A stretch of 64,000 nt of DNA from Alphaproteobacteria bacterium UBA3768. Its GTDB lineage: Bacteria; Pseudomonadota; Alphaproteobacteria; CAAHEQ01; UBA3637. Made by a program: the position numbers and the translations under genes. The notes below the pieces were generated by a model, which searched no databases, was not told the origin of the DNA, and saw only the letters and a program-made list of their open reading frames with translations. How positions within the stretch are numbered: the first letter of the stretch is position 1; each line of letters begins with the position of its first letter. Positions 27,421-34,775 of this stretch are shown one piece after another. The DNA lies in NCBI GenBank assembly GCA_002372315.1, contig DFFU01000026.1, forward strand, positions 1-64,000. Reading direction: 5' to 3'.

Positions 27421-28199
27421 CAATAGATTCTCATTGTCATTTGGGACAAGATGACTATGAAATTCCTGTTCATCAGGTGATCCAGGAAGCATTTGATAAT
27501 GGGGTTAATTGCATTATGGGAGTAGCTTGTGAGGCTAAAGATTGGTTGGAACTTTTGGATTTAATTCAGAAACAAGAAAATGTTTATGGTGCTATTGGAT
27601 TACATCCCGAGTATGCTAATTATGATTATACAATGGATTTGATAAAACTATCTGATTTATTTAAGAAAAATTCAAATTTATTAGCTGTGGGTGAAATAGG
27701 TCTAGATTATCATGAAGCTCCACAAACTATTGAAGCACAAAAAAAATTGTTTTATGAACAAATCAAAATTGCTAATCAATTAGAAAAACCTATTATGATT
27801 CACACACGTGATGCTGAAGAAGATACGATTCGTTTTTTACAAAAAGCAAATAACGAACATCTGTTATCAAAAAAAGGTGTGATTCATTGTTTTACAGGAA
27901 GTGAGACAATGGCGCAGGAGGCATTAAAATTGGGATTTTATATTTCAGCGTCAGGTGTTATCACTTTTAAATCTGCACAAAATTTAAGAGATATTTTTAA
28001 AAAAATTCCTTTGGATAGATTGATGGTTGAAACTGATGCCCCATGGTTGGCACCAACACCTTATCGTGGTCAAAAGAATAGGCCTGCTTATGTGCAAAAA
28101 ACTTTGGAAAAATTGGCTGAAATCAAAGGAATTACCTCTCAAGAAATGGAAAAAATAACGGATGATAATTTTAAAAGGTTATATTTAGGAGTGAAATAA
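27417..28199 (+). CDS. tatD: TatD-family metal-dependent deoxyribonuclease
   Basis: A 260-residue TIM-barrel hydrolase. N-terminal metal ligands are in DSHCHLG, the Glu ligand in VGEIGLDYHEAP, His in IMIHTRDAEEDT and CFTGS, and the C-terminal Asp in METDAPWLAPTP (here VETDAPWLAPTP). It follows holB with a 4-bp overlap and the MBL gene by 1 bp, the common bacterial arrangement. Likely a 3'-exonuclease in DNA repair or turnover. Confidence 0.93.
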   Translation: MTIDSHCHLGQDDYEIPVHQVIQEAFDNGVNCIMGVACEAKDWLELLDLIQKQENVYGAIGLHPEYANYDYTMDLIKLSDLFKKNSNLLAVGEIGLDYHEAPQTIEAQKKLFYEQIKIANQLEKPIMIHTRDAEEDTIRFLQKANNEHLLSKKGVIHCFTGSETMAQEALKLGFYISASGVITFKSAQNLRDIFKKIPLDRLMVETDAPWLAPTPYRGQKNRPAYVQKTLEKLAEIKGITSQEMEKITDDNFKRLYLGVK

Positions 28200-28948
28200 T
28201 GAAAATAACGATTTTAGGTTCTGGACCATCCTATGGAATGCCTTCTTTGACCCGAGGTTTTGGGGAATGTGATCCTGATGAACCCAAAAATGTGCGCTTT
28301 CGCAGCGCGATTTTGTTATCTGATAAAGGGACTCAAATTTTATTTGATACACCACCAGAAATTCGGTTACAGTTGTTGACGATTAAAAATCGTAAATTAG
28401 ATGCTTTATGCTATACACATTTGCATTATGATCATACAGGTGGAGCGGATGATGTCAATAAAATGATTCAAGATCAAGGCAGGAGCTTGGATGTTTATGC
28501 ACAAAAGCAAGATATGGACTATTTTAAAAAACATCAAGCCTACATTTTTAAAGATAAATATTATCATTTACACGAAGTAAAATTTTATAAATCATTTAAA
28601 GTCAATCATTTGTCTATTTTACCGATAAAACAGTATCATGATGATATTTTGTCTGTTGGGTATAGAATAGGTAATATAGCTTATTCAACAGATGTACGGA
28701 CATTGGATGAAAAGTCTTGGCAGTTATTAGAAGGAATTGATACTTGGATTTTGGGAGGAGTGGCCTATAAGGAAAATAAAAAGCATGTTTCAATGGATGA
28801 AGCGCTACATTGGATTGAAAAATTACAACCTAAACGTGTTTTTTTAACCCATATTGGAGCCCATATGGATTATAAAAAGTTATGCCAAAAATTGCCAAAA
28901 AATATAAGGCCATGCTACGATGGAATGGTTATAAATATAAAAACTTGA
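28199..28948 (+). CDS. metallo-beta-lactamase-fold hydrolase, PhnP-like
   Basis: A 249-residue MBL-fold protein with metal ligands in THLHYDHTGGADD, AYSTDVRTL and FLTHIGAHMDY. The N-terminal GSGPSYGMPSL matches the GSGxSxGxP start of the PhnP/RomA-like group. In the tmk-holB-tatD operons of alphaproteobacteria this gene is regularly present, but its substrate is uncertain (phosphodiester hydrolysis is a family guess). It overlaps the tatD stop by one base. Confidence 0.88.
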   Translation: MKITILGSGPSYGMPSLTRGFGECDPDEPKNVRFRSAILLSDKGTQILFDTPPEIRLQLLTIKNRKLDALCYTHLHYDHTGGADDVNKMIQDQGRSLDVYAQKQDMDYFKKHQAYIFKDKYYHLHEVKFYKSFKVNHLSILPIKQYHDDILSVGYRIGNIAYSTDVRTLDEKSWQLLEGIDTWILGGVAYKENKKHVSMDEALHWIEKLQPKRVFLTHIGAHMDYKKLCQKLPKNIRPCYDGMVINIKT

Positions 28949-28973
28949 CAAAACTAAAAAAGTATGATAAAAT
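28945..28973 (+). promoter_or_regulatory. consensus promoter for a 31-residue ORF
   Basis: TTGACA (28945-28950), 17-nt spacer, TAAAAT (28968-28973). It starts inside the last codons of the MBL gene and leads only to the short ORF at 28998. Confidence 0.8.
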
Positions 28974-28997
28974 AAGTATTATAAATAGGAGGGGTGT

Positions 28998-29093
28998 ATG
29001 TGGTTTGATGATTTGTTTTATCAATTTAGTGATGTTATTATTGGGGCTATTTTCTTGTTAGGCCTTAAATCGTTTGGTGATGACATAAAATAA
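28998..29093 (+). CDS. 31-residue predicted membrane protein
   Basis: Starts ATG TGG TTT GAT and ends ATA AAA TAA. A near-ideal ribosome binding site (AGGAGGGG) lies 6-8 nt upstream and a consensus promoter just before it. The product has an acidic start (MWFDDLFYQF), one hydrophobic stretch (SDVIIGAIFLLGLKSF) and a charged end (GDDIK), i.e. a single short transmembrane helix. I do not recognise it; small subunits of membrane complexes look like this, but CydX/KdpF similarity is not convincing. Confidence 0.6.
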   Translation: MWFDDLFYQFSDVIIGAIFLLGLKSFGDDIK

Positions 29094-29106
29094 TTAAAAA
29101 TTTTTG

Positions 29107-29135
29107 TTGCACTTGTCACAATATTTTGATATGAT
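29107..29135 (+). promoter_or_regulatory. promoter upstream of suhB
   Basis: TTGCAC (29107-29112), 17-nt spacer, TATGAT (29130-29135); start near 29142, 19 nt before the suhB ATG. Confidence 0.6.
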
Positions 29136-29160
29136 ATAGATATAGAACGAAAGGGAAACT

Positions 29161-30063
29161 ATGTCATTAGTTATGCATCAAAAAATTACACCACGTCAAT
29201 CGGCGTTGAAAAGACGCCCAGAAACACGTGAAGAGAAGATGATTAATAGTCTTTCACCAATATTGAATTTAATGGTAAAAGCTGTGCGTCGTGCGTCTTC
29301 TTCTCTACTCAGAGATTTTCACGAAATATCGCATCTACAGCTTAGTAAAAAAGGGCCGGGGGATTTTGTGTCTAGTGCAGACTTGATGGTTGAAAAAAAA
29401 TTGATTGCGCTTTTGCAAGAGGCAAAGCCAGAATTTGGCATTTTATCAGAAGAATGTGGTGAAATTCCTGCTAAAAATGGTTCGCCTTACCGTTGGGTAA
29501 TCGACCCCATAGATGGAACGACAAATTTTATCCATGCAATTCCAACTTTTGCGATTTCTTTGGCATTGATGCGTGGGGACGAAGTTTTGGATGCTGTTAT
29601 TTTTAATCCTGTAGTGAATGAACTTTATTATGCTGAAAAGGGGCAGGGGGCTTTTGTGATGCGTCCGACTGGGGATGAACGTTTGCGAGTTTCTGTCAGA
29701 AACAATGCGGAAACAACTATAACTGCAATTAATCCAGCTTTCTTAGCAACTTGTCCTGAAATTGTTGCCACTCTTTTAAAGAAAAATGCGGCGATCAGGA
29801 TAAATGGAAGCACAACATTAGCGCTAGCCTCTGTCGCATCAGGGCAATTTGATGCATTTATGGAAAATCGCATTCATTTGTGGGATATTGTAACAGGCTA
29901 TTTGCTGGTGAAAGAGGCTGGTGGAATTGTTCAGACATGGACGGGTAAAACATCTTTGACGGATATAATAGAGGAGGGAAGTTTTTTAGCGACGACGATG
30001 GATTTTCGTGACGAAATTATAAAAAAATTACCTAAGACCAAAAAAAACTTGCAAAAGAAATAA
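29161..30063 (+). CDS. suhB: inositol-1-monophosphatase family protein (SuhB-like)
   Basis: A 300-residue FIG-superfamily phosphatase. Metal-binding motifs: GDFVSSADLMVE, LSEECGE, DPIDGTTNFIHAIPTF and WDIVTGYLLVKEAGG. An N-terminal extension of about 35 basic residues (ITPRQSALKRRPETREEK) precedes the conserved domain and is longer than in E. coli SuhB. It likely hydrolyses inositol phosphate or related sugar phosphates; in E. coli SuhB also joins rRNA antitermination complexes. Start has AAAGGGAAA upstream. Confidence 0.88.
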   Translation: MSLVMHQKITPRQSALKRRPETREEKMINSLSPILNLMVKAVRRASSSLLRDFHEISHLQLSKKGPGDFVSSADLMVEKKLIALLQEAKPEFGILSEECGEIPAKNGSPYRWVIDPIDGTTNFIHAIPTFAISLALMRGDEVLDAVIFNPVVNELYYAEKGQGAFVMRPTGDERLRVSVRNNAETTITAINPAFLATCPEIVATLLKKNAAIRINGSTTLALASVASGQFDAFMENRIHLWDIVTGYLLVKEAGGIVQTWTGKTSLTDIIEEGSFLATTMDFRDEIIKKLPKTKKNLQKK

Positions 30064-30077
30064 AATCTGTGTATAAT
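30049..30077 (+). promoter_or_regulatory. rpmF promoter
   Basis: TTGCAA (30049-30054), 17-nt spacer, TATAAT (30072-30077), overlapping the end of suhB; start near 30084. Confidence 0.75.
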
Positions 30078-30110
30078 ACGAAAATATTTTAATGAAAGTG
30101 AGAAAATAAA

Positions 30111-30296
30111 ATGGCAACACCAAAAAAGAAAACTTCTAAGTCTAAACGTGATATGCGTCGTTCACATGATGCCTTATCTGCAAATGCTGTTGTGGAATGT
30201 CCCAAATGTGGTGAGATGATGCGTCCACATCATGTTTGTCCATCTTGCGGTACATACCGTAAAAAAGAAGTATTGGTTAAAAAGACAACCAAATAA
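30111..30296 (+). CDS. rpmF: 50S ribosomal protein L32
   Basis: A 61-residue L32. It opens with [19 protein letters not shown], the usual basic N-terminus, and keeps a four-Cys zinc ribbon ([21 protein letters not shown]). It is first in the conserved rpmF-plsX pair, which couples ribosome production with lipid synthesis. GTGAGAAAA precedes the ATG. Confidence 0.96.
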   Translation: MATPKKKTSKSKRDMRRSHDALSANAVVECPKCGEMMRPHHVCPSCGTYRKKEVLVKKTTK

Positions 30297-30307
30297 GGAT
30301 TTTTCCC

Positions 30308-31363
30308 TTGACAGGAAAAGAAACTTTGATTCTTTCAATTGACGCAATGGGGGGCGATAACGCACCCCGTTCGGTGATCGAAGGCGTTTCTATTGTTGCA
30401 AAAGAACATCCTGGTGAACTCTTCTTTTTCTTGTTTGGGGATGAAAATAAGCTGATTCCAATTATTGATGAAGTCGGTTTAGATTCCAAGTGTTATAAAA
30501 TTCATCATACGACTGATTTCGTACGTGCTGATGCAAAGCCAGCCCAAATCCTAAGGTCTGGACGCGAAACGAGTATGTGGAAATCTATTATGGCTGTACG
30601 TAATGGCTATGCAAAAGCTGTTATTTCTGCGGGTAATACAGGGGCTTTAATGGCTATGAGTAAGATTTGCTTGGGAACACTGCAAGGAATTGATAGACCT
30701 GCAATTGCTGGGATTTTGCCATCTGCAACAGGTCCTATTGTAATGTTAGATCTAGGGGCCAACGCAAAATGTGATCCACAAAATTTAGTGGAATTTTCGT
30801 TGATGGGTGAGGTTTTATATCATGTTTTATTTAACGAAGAAAGACCATCTATCGGACTATTGAATATTGGTTCTGAGGAAACAAAGGGACGCGAAGAAAT
30901 TCGTGAAGCAGCGTCAATTTTACATGAAATGGGTGATAAGATAAATTATCAAGGTTTTGTGGAAGGTAATGATATTTCTGCGGGAAAAACAAATGTAGTT
31001 GTATCTGATGGCTTTTCAGGAAATATTGCTTTAAAAACAATTGAGGGGGCTGCAAAATTTATTGCAAAAGCTTTGAAACAAGAAGTAAAAGGTTCCTGGA
31101 TTTCAATGTTTGGTTTTTTGATGGCGCATTCAAGTTTGTCAAAATTTAAAAAGAAATTTGATCCACGTATTTATAATGGTGCTATGTTTTTGGGATTAAA
31201 AGGGATTTCTGTTAAAAGTCATGGGGGAACAGATGCCTATGGATTTTCCTGTGCCATTGAAGCAGCAATCAAAATGGCGCGTCAGGATATTTGTGAAAAA
31301 ACAAAGTCTGAAATTGCTTCTGTACTGAATATGTCTGCCTTGGATGATACAACGGCACCTTAA
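30308..31363 (+). CDS. plsX: phosphate acyltransferase PlsX
   Basis: A 351-residue enzyme making acyl-phosphate from acyl-ACP for phosphatidic acid synthesis. Diagnostic segments: LSIDAMGGDNAP at the N-terminus, SAGNTGALM, GSEETKGRE and VVSDGFSGNIALKT. The start is TTG 30308, 11 bp after the rpmF stop with an AAGGA-like site; no in-frame ATG lies before the conserved N-terminus. It is a membrane-associated cytosolic enzyme. fabH, which often follows, is absent; ihfA follows instead. Confidence 0.94.
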   Translation: MTGKETLILSIDAMGGDNAPRSVIEGVSIVAKEHPGELFFFLFGDENKLIPIIDEVGLDSKCYKIHHTTDFVRADAKPAQILRSGRETSMWKSIMAVRNGYAKAVISAGNTGALMAMSKICLGTLQGIDRPAIAGILPSATGPIVMLDLGANAKCDPQNLVEFSLMGEVLYHVLFNEERPSIGLLNIGSEETKGREEIREAASILHEMGDKINYQGFVEGNDISAGKTNVVVSDGFSGNIALKTIEGAAKFIAKALKQEVKGSWISMFGFLMAHSSLSKFKKKFDPRIYNGAMFLGLKGISVKSHGGTDAYGFSCAIEAAIKMARQDICEKTKSEIASVLNMSALDDTTAP

Positions 31364-31433
31364 AAAAAATAAAAAAACACTTGCATATTTTTAAAAATTG
31401 TTGCATGATATATTTTGATATAAGGAGAAAAAA

Positions 31434-31727
31434 ATGACTGAGAAAGTAAAAACTTTGGTTCGTTCGGATATTGCTGAGGCCATTCATCAAGAATTGGGAT
31501 TTTCTCGTTCTGATGCATTTAAGATGATTGAAAAAACGTTTTCAATCATCGCTGCTGAATTAGCTACGCGGCGTAGTGTTAAGATTTCGGGATTTGCATC
31601 CTTTGAACCCTATTTGAAAAAAGAACGTGTTGGTCGTAATCCTAAGACGGGAAAGGAGTATCCTATCTCGCAACGTACTGTCTTGGCGTTTAAACCATCT
31701 CCTGTATTGAAAAAAAATAAAAAATAA
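31434..31727 (+). CDS. ihfA: integration host factor alpha subunit
   Basis: A 97-residue HU/IHF family DNA-bending protein. It shows LVRSDIAEAIHQELGFSRSDA and the DNA-intercalating beta arm with GRNPKTGKEYPI, and RRSVKISGFASFEP. Assignment to IHF-alpha rather than HU follows from the following merR gene, the usual alphaproteobacterial context. AAGGAG lies upstream. IHF would be needed for integrase-mediated recombination such as that of the element at 38 kb. Confidence 0.9.
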   Translation: MTEKVKTLVRSDIAEAIHQELGFSRSDAFKMIEKTFSIIAAELATRRSVKISGFASFEPYLKKERVGRNPKTGKEYPISQRTVLAFKPSPVLKKNKK

Positions 31728-31738
31728 GGTTCTAAACG

Positions 31739-32074
31739 GTGAAATCTGAAAACGCATATCGTACCATTGCTGAAGTTTCTGAATTGCTACAGGTTCAGCC
31801 ATCTGTTTTGCGTTTTTGGGAAACCCAATTTAAGCAAGTTAAGCCATTAAAACGCATGGGGCGACGTTATTACAGTACAGAAGATGTTGTTTTGTTGGCT
31901 CGTATACGTGATCTCTTGTATAAAGATTTTCTTACAATAAAAGGGGTTCAAAAGCGGCTAGCATCTCCAGATGATGTTCAATCTTTATCTCACGAAAAGA
32001 TGCCTCGTCGTCCAGAGGATGCTTTTTTGGCTGAAATTTCAGATATTAAAGAAGAATTAGCGGAATATATATAG
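31739..32074 (+). CDS. MerR-family transcriptional regulator
   Basis: A 111-residue regulator with an N-terminal MerR winged helix (YRTIAEVSELLQVQPSVLRFWETQF, RRYYSTEDVVLLARI) and a short acidic tail; no Cys pattern for metal sensing. It starts with GTG 31739, 11 bp after ihfA, and matches the small MerR protein that regularly follows ihfA in alphaproteobacteria. Its regulon is unknown. The C-terminus is shorter than in many family members. Confidence 0.88.
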   Translation: MKSENAYRTIAEVSELLQVQPSVLRFWETQFKQVKPLKRMGRRYYSTEDVVLLARIRDLLYKDFLTIKGVQKRLASPDDVQSLSHEKMPRRPEDAFLAEISDIKEELAEYI

Positions 32075-32101
32075 AAAACTTTATGAGTTGAATTTAAAAA
32101 C

Positions 32102-32800
32102 TCACCTGTGCGGTTCGTTTTTTTCTGCTTTTTTCAAGATATAACCACGCCCCCAAACATTTTGAATATAATCTTCATCACCTGTTAGAGCTTTAATTTT
32201 TCGACGTATTTTGCATAAAAAAACGTCTATTATTTTGCTATCTGGGGGCTCATCCATAATACCATAAAGTTGGTTAATAAAGTTATCTTTGCTAATAGTA
32301 GATCCTTGATTAAGTGCCAGTAATTCTAATAATGCGTATTCTTTTGCTGTTAAAGGAATTAATTTATCGCCAATAGAGGCTATTTTGGTATTGATGTTGA
32401 TATTCATTTTTCCAATGCGAATATTAGGATCAGAAAAACCACAACTTCGGCGAATAAGCGCTTTAACACGTGCTAATAATTCGATTCGTTCATAGGGTTT
32501 TGTTAGATAGTCATCGGCCCCTAAATTTAAACACTCAGCCTTCTTTTCTGTTTGATTAATAGCTGATAAAATAAGAATAGGTGTATTATTTTTTTGCAGA
32601 CGAACCTGCTTTAAAACATCTATACCCTTTATATCTGGTAGCATTAAATCAAGGATGATTAAATCATAGTCATATAATTTAATCAATTCCAAACCATCAT
32701 GTCCTGTATGGGCAGACTCAGGAATCATTTGTTCTCTTTTTAACAGTAAGGCGATATTTTGGTTTGCAATCTTATCATCATCTATAATCAGTATATGCAT
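32102..32800 (-). CDS. ctrA: CtrA cell-cycle response regulator
   Basis: A 232-residue OmpR-family regulator: receiver with acidic pocket DDD at 7-9, phospho-acceptor Asp51 and Lys101 (GADDYLTKPY), and a C-terminal winged helix. The segments GIMDEPPDSKIIDVFLCKIR and IQNVWGRGYILKK closely match CtrA (MDEPELKIIDVF, VWGRGY), the master regulator of replication, division, flagella and pili in alphaproteobacteria. The tail (AEKNEPHR) lacks a clear Ala-Ala degron. It is divergent from a prepilin-like gene. Confidence 0.88.
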   Translation of the reverse strand: MHILIIDDDKIANQNIALLLKREQMIPESAHTGHDGLELIKLYDYDLIILDLMLPDIKGIDVLKQVRLQKNNTPILILSAINQTEKKAECLNLGADDYLTKPYERIELLARVKALIRRSCGFSDPNIRIGKMNININTKIASIGDKLIPLTAKEYALLELLALNQGSTISKDNFINQLYGIMDEPPDSKIIDVFLCKIRRKIKALTGDEDYIQNVWGRGYILKKAEKNEPHR

Positions 32801-32867
32801 ATTTTTATCCTTCTTTTTAACTGTAAATTAAGTTTCAAGAAAAATCAATAATTTTTTTTAAATATAC

Positions 32868-32896
32868 TTGACAGTGAAAAATAAAAATGCTAATGA
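32868..32896 (+). promoter_or_regulatory. promoter of the 32.9-kb prepilin-like gene
   Basis: TTGACA (32868-32873), 17-nt spacer, TAATGA (32891-32896). The start would lie at or within a few bases of the ATG at 32903, so the mRNA would be nearly leaderless unless another promoter is used. Confidence 0.5.
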
Positions 32897-32902
32897 ATAA
32901 CT

Positions 32903-33436
32903 ATGACAATACGAAATTTGAAAAAACATTTTATCTGTAATACGGCCGAATCAGGGCGTACTATGGTTGAGTTGATGGCTGTTTTGGCTATCATTGGTGT
33001 CCTTTCAGTTGGGGGATTTTGGTTGTTTAAAACTTCCAATCAAGAACGACAGGTTGATGATATTATTTATCACATGAATATACAGGTAGCACAGATTTAT
33101 CCTGCATTGGAGCAAAATGGACAATTTTCTTCCAAAAAAGATTTAGATACCTTTTTGTTATCTTTTAAAAAAGAAGTGGGTGATTACATTTTGACCTTTC
33201 AATCCGATCCGAATGCAAGTGGAAACGATTTTATGATGCAAGTAACAAAGGCCAATGGAGAACCTATTAAAGGGGGAATGTGTCGTAAGCTTATTTCCAA
33301 AATGTCAGAACTAAAAATGGCCCAAGATGTTTCTTTTTCATTGAAAGATGAAGAAATGGAAGATGGAACTATCCAAGATGTGATGGTACCTTTAAATGAA
33401 AGAATTATTGATTACAAATCGGTTTGTGGAGATTAA
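32903..33436 (+). CDS. prepilin-like protein (class III signal peptide)
   Basis: A 177-residue protein with the prepilin motif ESG|RTMVELMAVLAIIG (Gly at -1, Glu at +5) and a hydrophobic helix to FWLF, preceded by a 20-residue basic leader. Beyond it the protein is mixed alpha/beta with two Cys (GGMCRKL, SVCGD) that could form a C-terminal disulfide loop as in type IV pilins. No pilus assembly genes are in the window. It is followed 1 bp later by the ankyrin/beta-barrel gene, likely the same transcript. It shares its N-terminal plan with the product of 9633-10832. Confidence 0.8.
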   Translation: MTIRNLKKHFICNTAESGRTMVELMAVLAIIGVLSVGGFWLFKTSNQERQVDDIIYHMNIQVAQIYPALEQNGQFSSKKDLDTFLLSFKKEVGDYILTFQSDPNASGNDFMMQVTKANGEPIKGGMCRKLISKMSELKMAQDVSFSLKDEEMEDGTIQDVMVPLNERIIDYKSVCGD

Positions 33437-33437
33437 A

Positions 33438-34499
33438 GTGAAAAAAATTTTTATACTTTGTTCTGTTTTGGCTGTTATATCATCGGCCCAAGCTGGCTAT
33501 CGTATGACTCCGCGTGAAGCCATTTATTATTGGGCAAGTCAGGGACATTTAAAAAATTTAAAAGCCTTGCAGAAATCTGGATATTCTTTAGATATGCCTG
33601 ATTCAAGGGGGTATCAAGCGATTTGTGAAGCCGTGGAAAGAAAAAATGTTAAAGCTTTTAGAACATTAAAAAAAGCTGGAGCAAAAATGAATGTTTTTTG
33701 CCTGTACAATGTTTCTCAAGAACAACGTCAAGAATTTGAAAAAAGTTACAATGCCTTGTCTCCCGTCATACCAGTGATGACAGAGGATATGCTTAAAGAA
33801 GATGGTGCGGAAGCTACAGATGCAAAAACTGTATCTCAGGATTTAGGAGTAAAGGTTTCAAATACAGATTTTTTAGACACATCGAACATTACCATTTCGC
33901 AGAATGAAAGTTCGGAAAATCTTCACTCAAAAGATGAGACTGAAAGCATTGTTTTTAAGCCTTATATATCTGCGGGTTTATTTTATGGTACTTCAAAATC
34001 AAGTCTAATGGTTTCTGGTCAACAAAAGGGCAAATATCATGTTTCAGATAAGGTTCCTGGGATGATGCTGGCATTTGGAGCAAAGATTTTTAATTTTAGA
34101 ACGGAATTGGCATTTCAAGGGCACGCAGAAGCCACTGATAAAGTGATTGATAATGCAGTTAAAAATCGGTTGCAAACGTATGCTGGTTTTATCAATGCTT
34201 TTTATGATATTCCAACGGGCATAGCATTGACGCCATATGTTGGTGCTGGTATTGGTATGGCTCATAATAAAACAACACTATCTGATAATGTGATAAAATA
34301 CAGTAACTCAAATTGGTCTTTTGCGTGGCAGTTGGCTTTGGGATTAAATTATCCTTTGACAGAAAATTTGATCGCTGATTTAGGATATCGTTATACTGAT
34401 TATGGACGTGTTAATTTGGTCAATGAAAATGGAATCAAGTATAAGAATGATGATATAAGAATGCATAATATAATGCTTGGACTTAGGTATGAAATGTGA
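33438..34499 (+). CDS. ankyrin-like and outer-membrane beta-barrel protein
   Basis: A 353-residue protein starting at GTG 33438 with a signal peptide (VKKIFILCSVLAVISSAQA|G). Residues about 20-90 resemble two ankyrin repeats (GHLKNLKALQKSGYSLDMPD; RKNVKAFRTLKKAGAKMN). A Ser/Thr/Asp-rich linker follows and the C-terminal about 180 residues form an eight-strand OmpA/OmpW-like barrel (LTPYVGAGIGMAHN, ADLGYRYTDYG, MLGLRYEM). The last residue is Met, not the usual Phe. Outer-membrane location is inferred; an upstream ATG-like start would overlap the preceding gene and lacks a signal peptide. Confidence 0.75.
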   Translation: MKKIFILCSVLAVISSAQAGYRMTPREAIYYWASQGHLKNLKALQKSGYSLDMPDSRGYQAICEAVERKNVKAFRTLKKAGAKMNVFCLYNVSQEQRQEFEKSYNALSPVIPVMTEDMLKEDGAEATDAKTVSQDLGVKVSNTDFLDTSNITISQNESSENLHSKDETESIVFKPYISAGLFYGTSKSSLMVSGQQKGKYHVSDKVPGMMLAFGAKIFNFRTELAFQGHAEATDKVIDNAVKNRLQTYAGFINAFYDIPTGIALTPYVGAGIGMAHNKTTLSDNVIKYSNSNWSFAWQLALGLNYPLTENLIADLGYRYTDYGRVNLVNENGIKYKNDDIRMHNIMLGLRYEM

Positions 34500-34563
34500 T
34501 TTGAACTGGAGAAGGACTACTCATTTTTTGCTTGAATCTTATATAGATAAATTGAAATAATCG

Positions 34564-34592
34564 TTGATTTTTATTTTTTTATTTGATATAAT
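34564..34592 (+). promoter_or_regulatory. promoter of the aspS leader RNA
   Basis: TTGATT (34564-34569), 17-nt spacer, TATAAT (34587-34592); start near 34599. Confidence 0.8.
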
Positions 34593-34597
34593 GAAGC

Positions 34598-34745
34598 TCG
34601 CTTTGATCCTGCTGACACAGGGGAGCGTAAGGGAAGAAAGGCTTTTTAGGCTGATTAGAACCCTTCGGGTTGCGCCCGTAACAGCGTGCTTAAGGGGATT
34701 CATAGGATCCTGAAGTCAGGTGGCACAGCGAACGAAATTCGCCCT
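34598..34745 (+). ncRNA. structured RNA upstream of aspS, possibly 6S-like
   Basis: The GC-richer 150 nt between promoter and aspS can form a rod: TCGCT (34598-34602) pairs with AGCGA (34727-34731), CTGAC (34612-34616) with GTCAG (34715-34719), CAGG (34618-34621) with CCTG (34709-34712), with purine-rich internal bulges and an apical AACC-C-UUCG-GGUU-type hairpin near 34659-34671. A further hairpin GCGAA/TTCGC (34728-34742) competes with the closing stem. Such a rod with a large internal bubble recalls 6S RNA, but no diagnostic sequence is certain; an aspS leader is the alternative. Confidence 0.4.
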
Positions 34746-34775
34746 GACGCTTAACAAAAAGAAAAAGGAAATATT

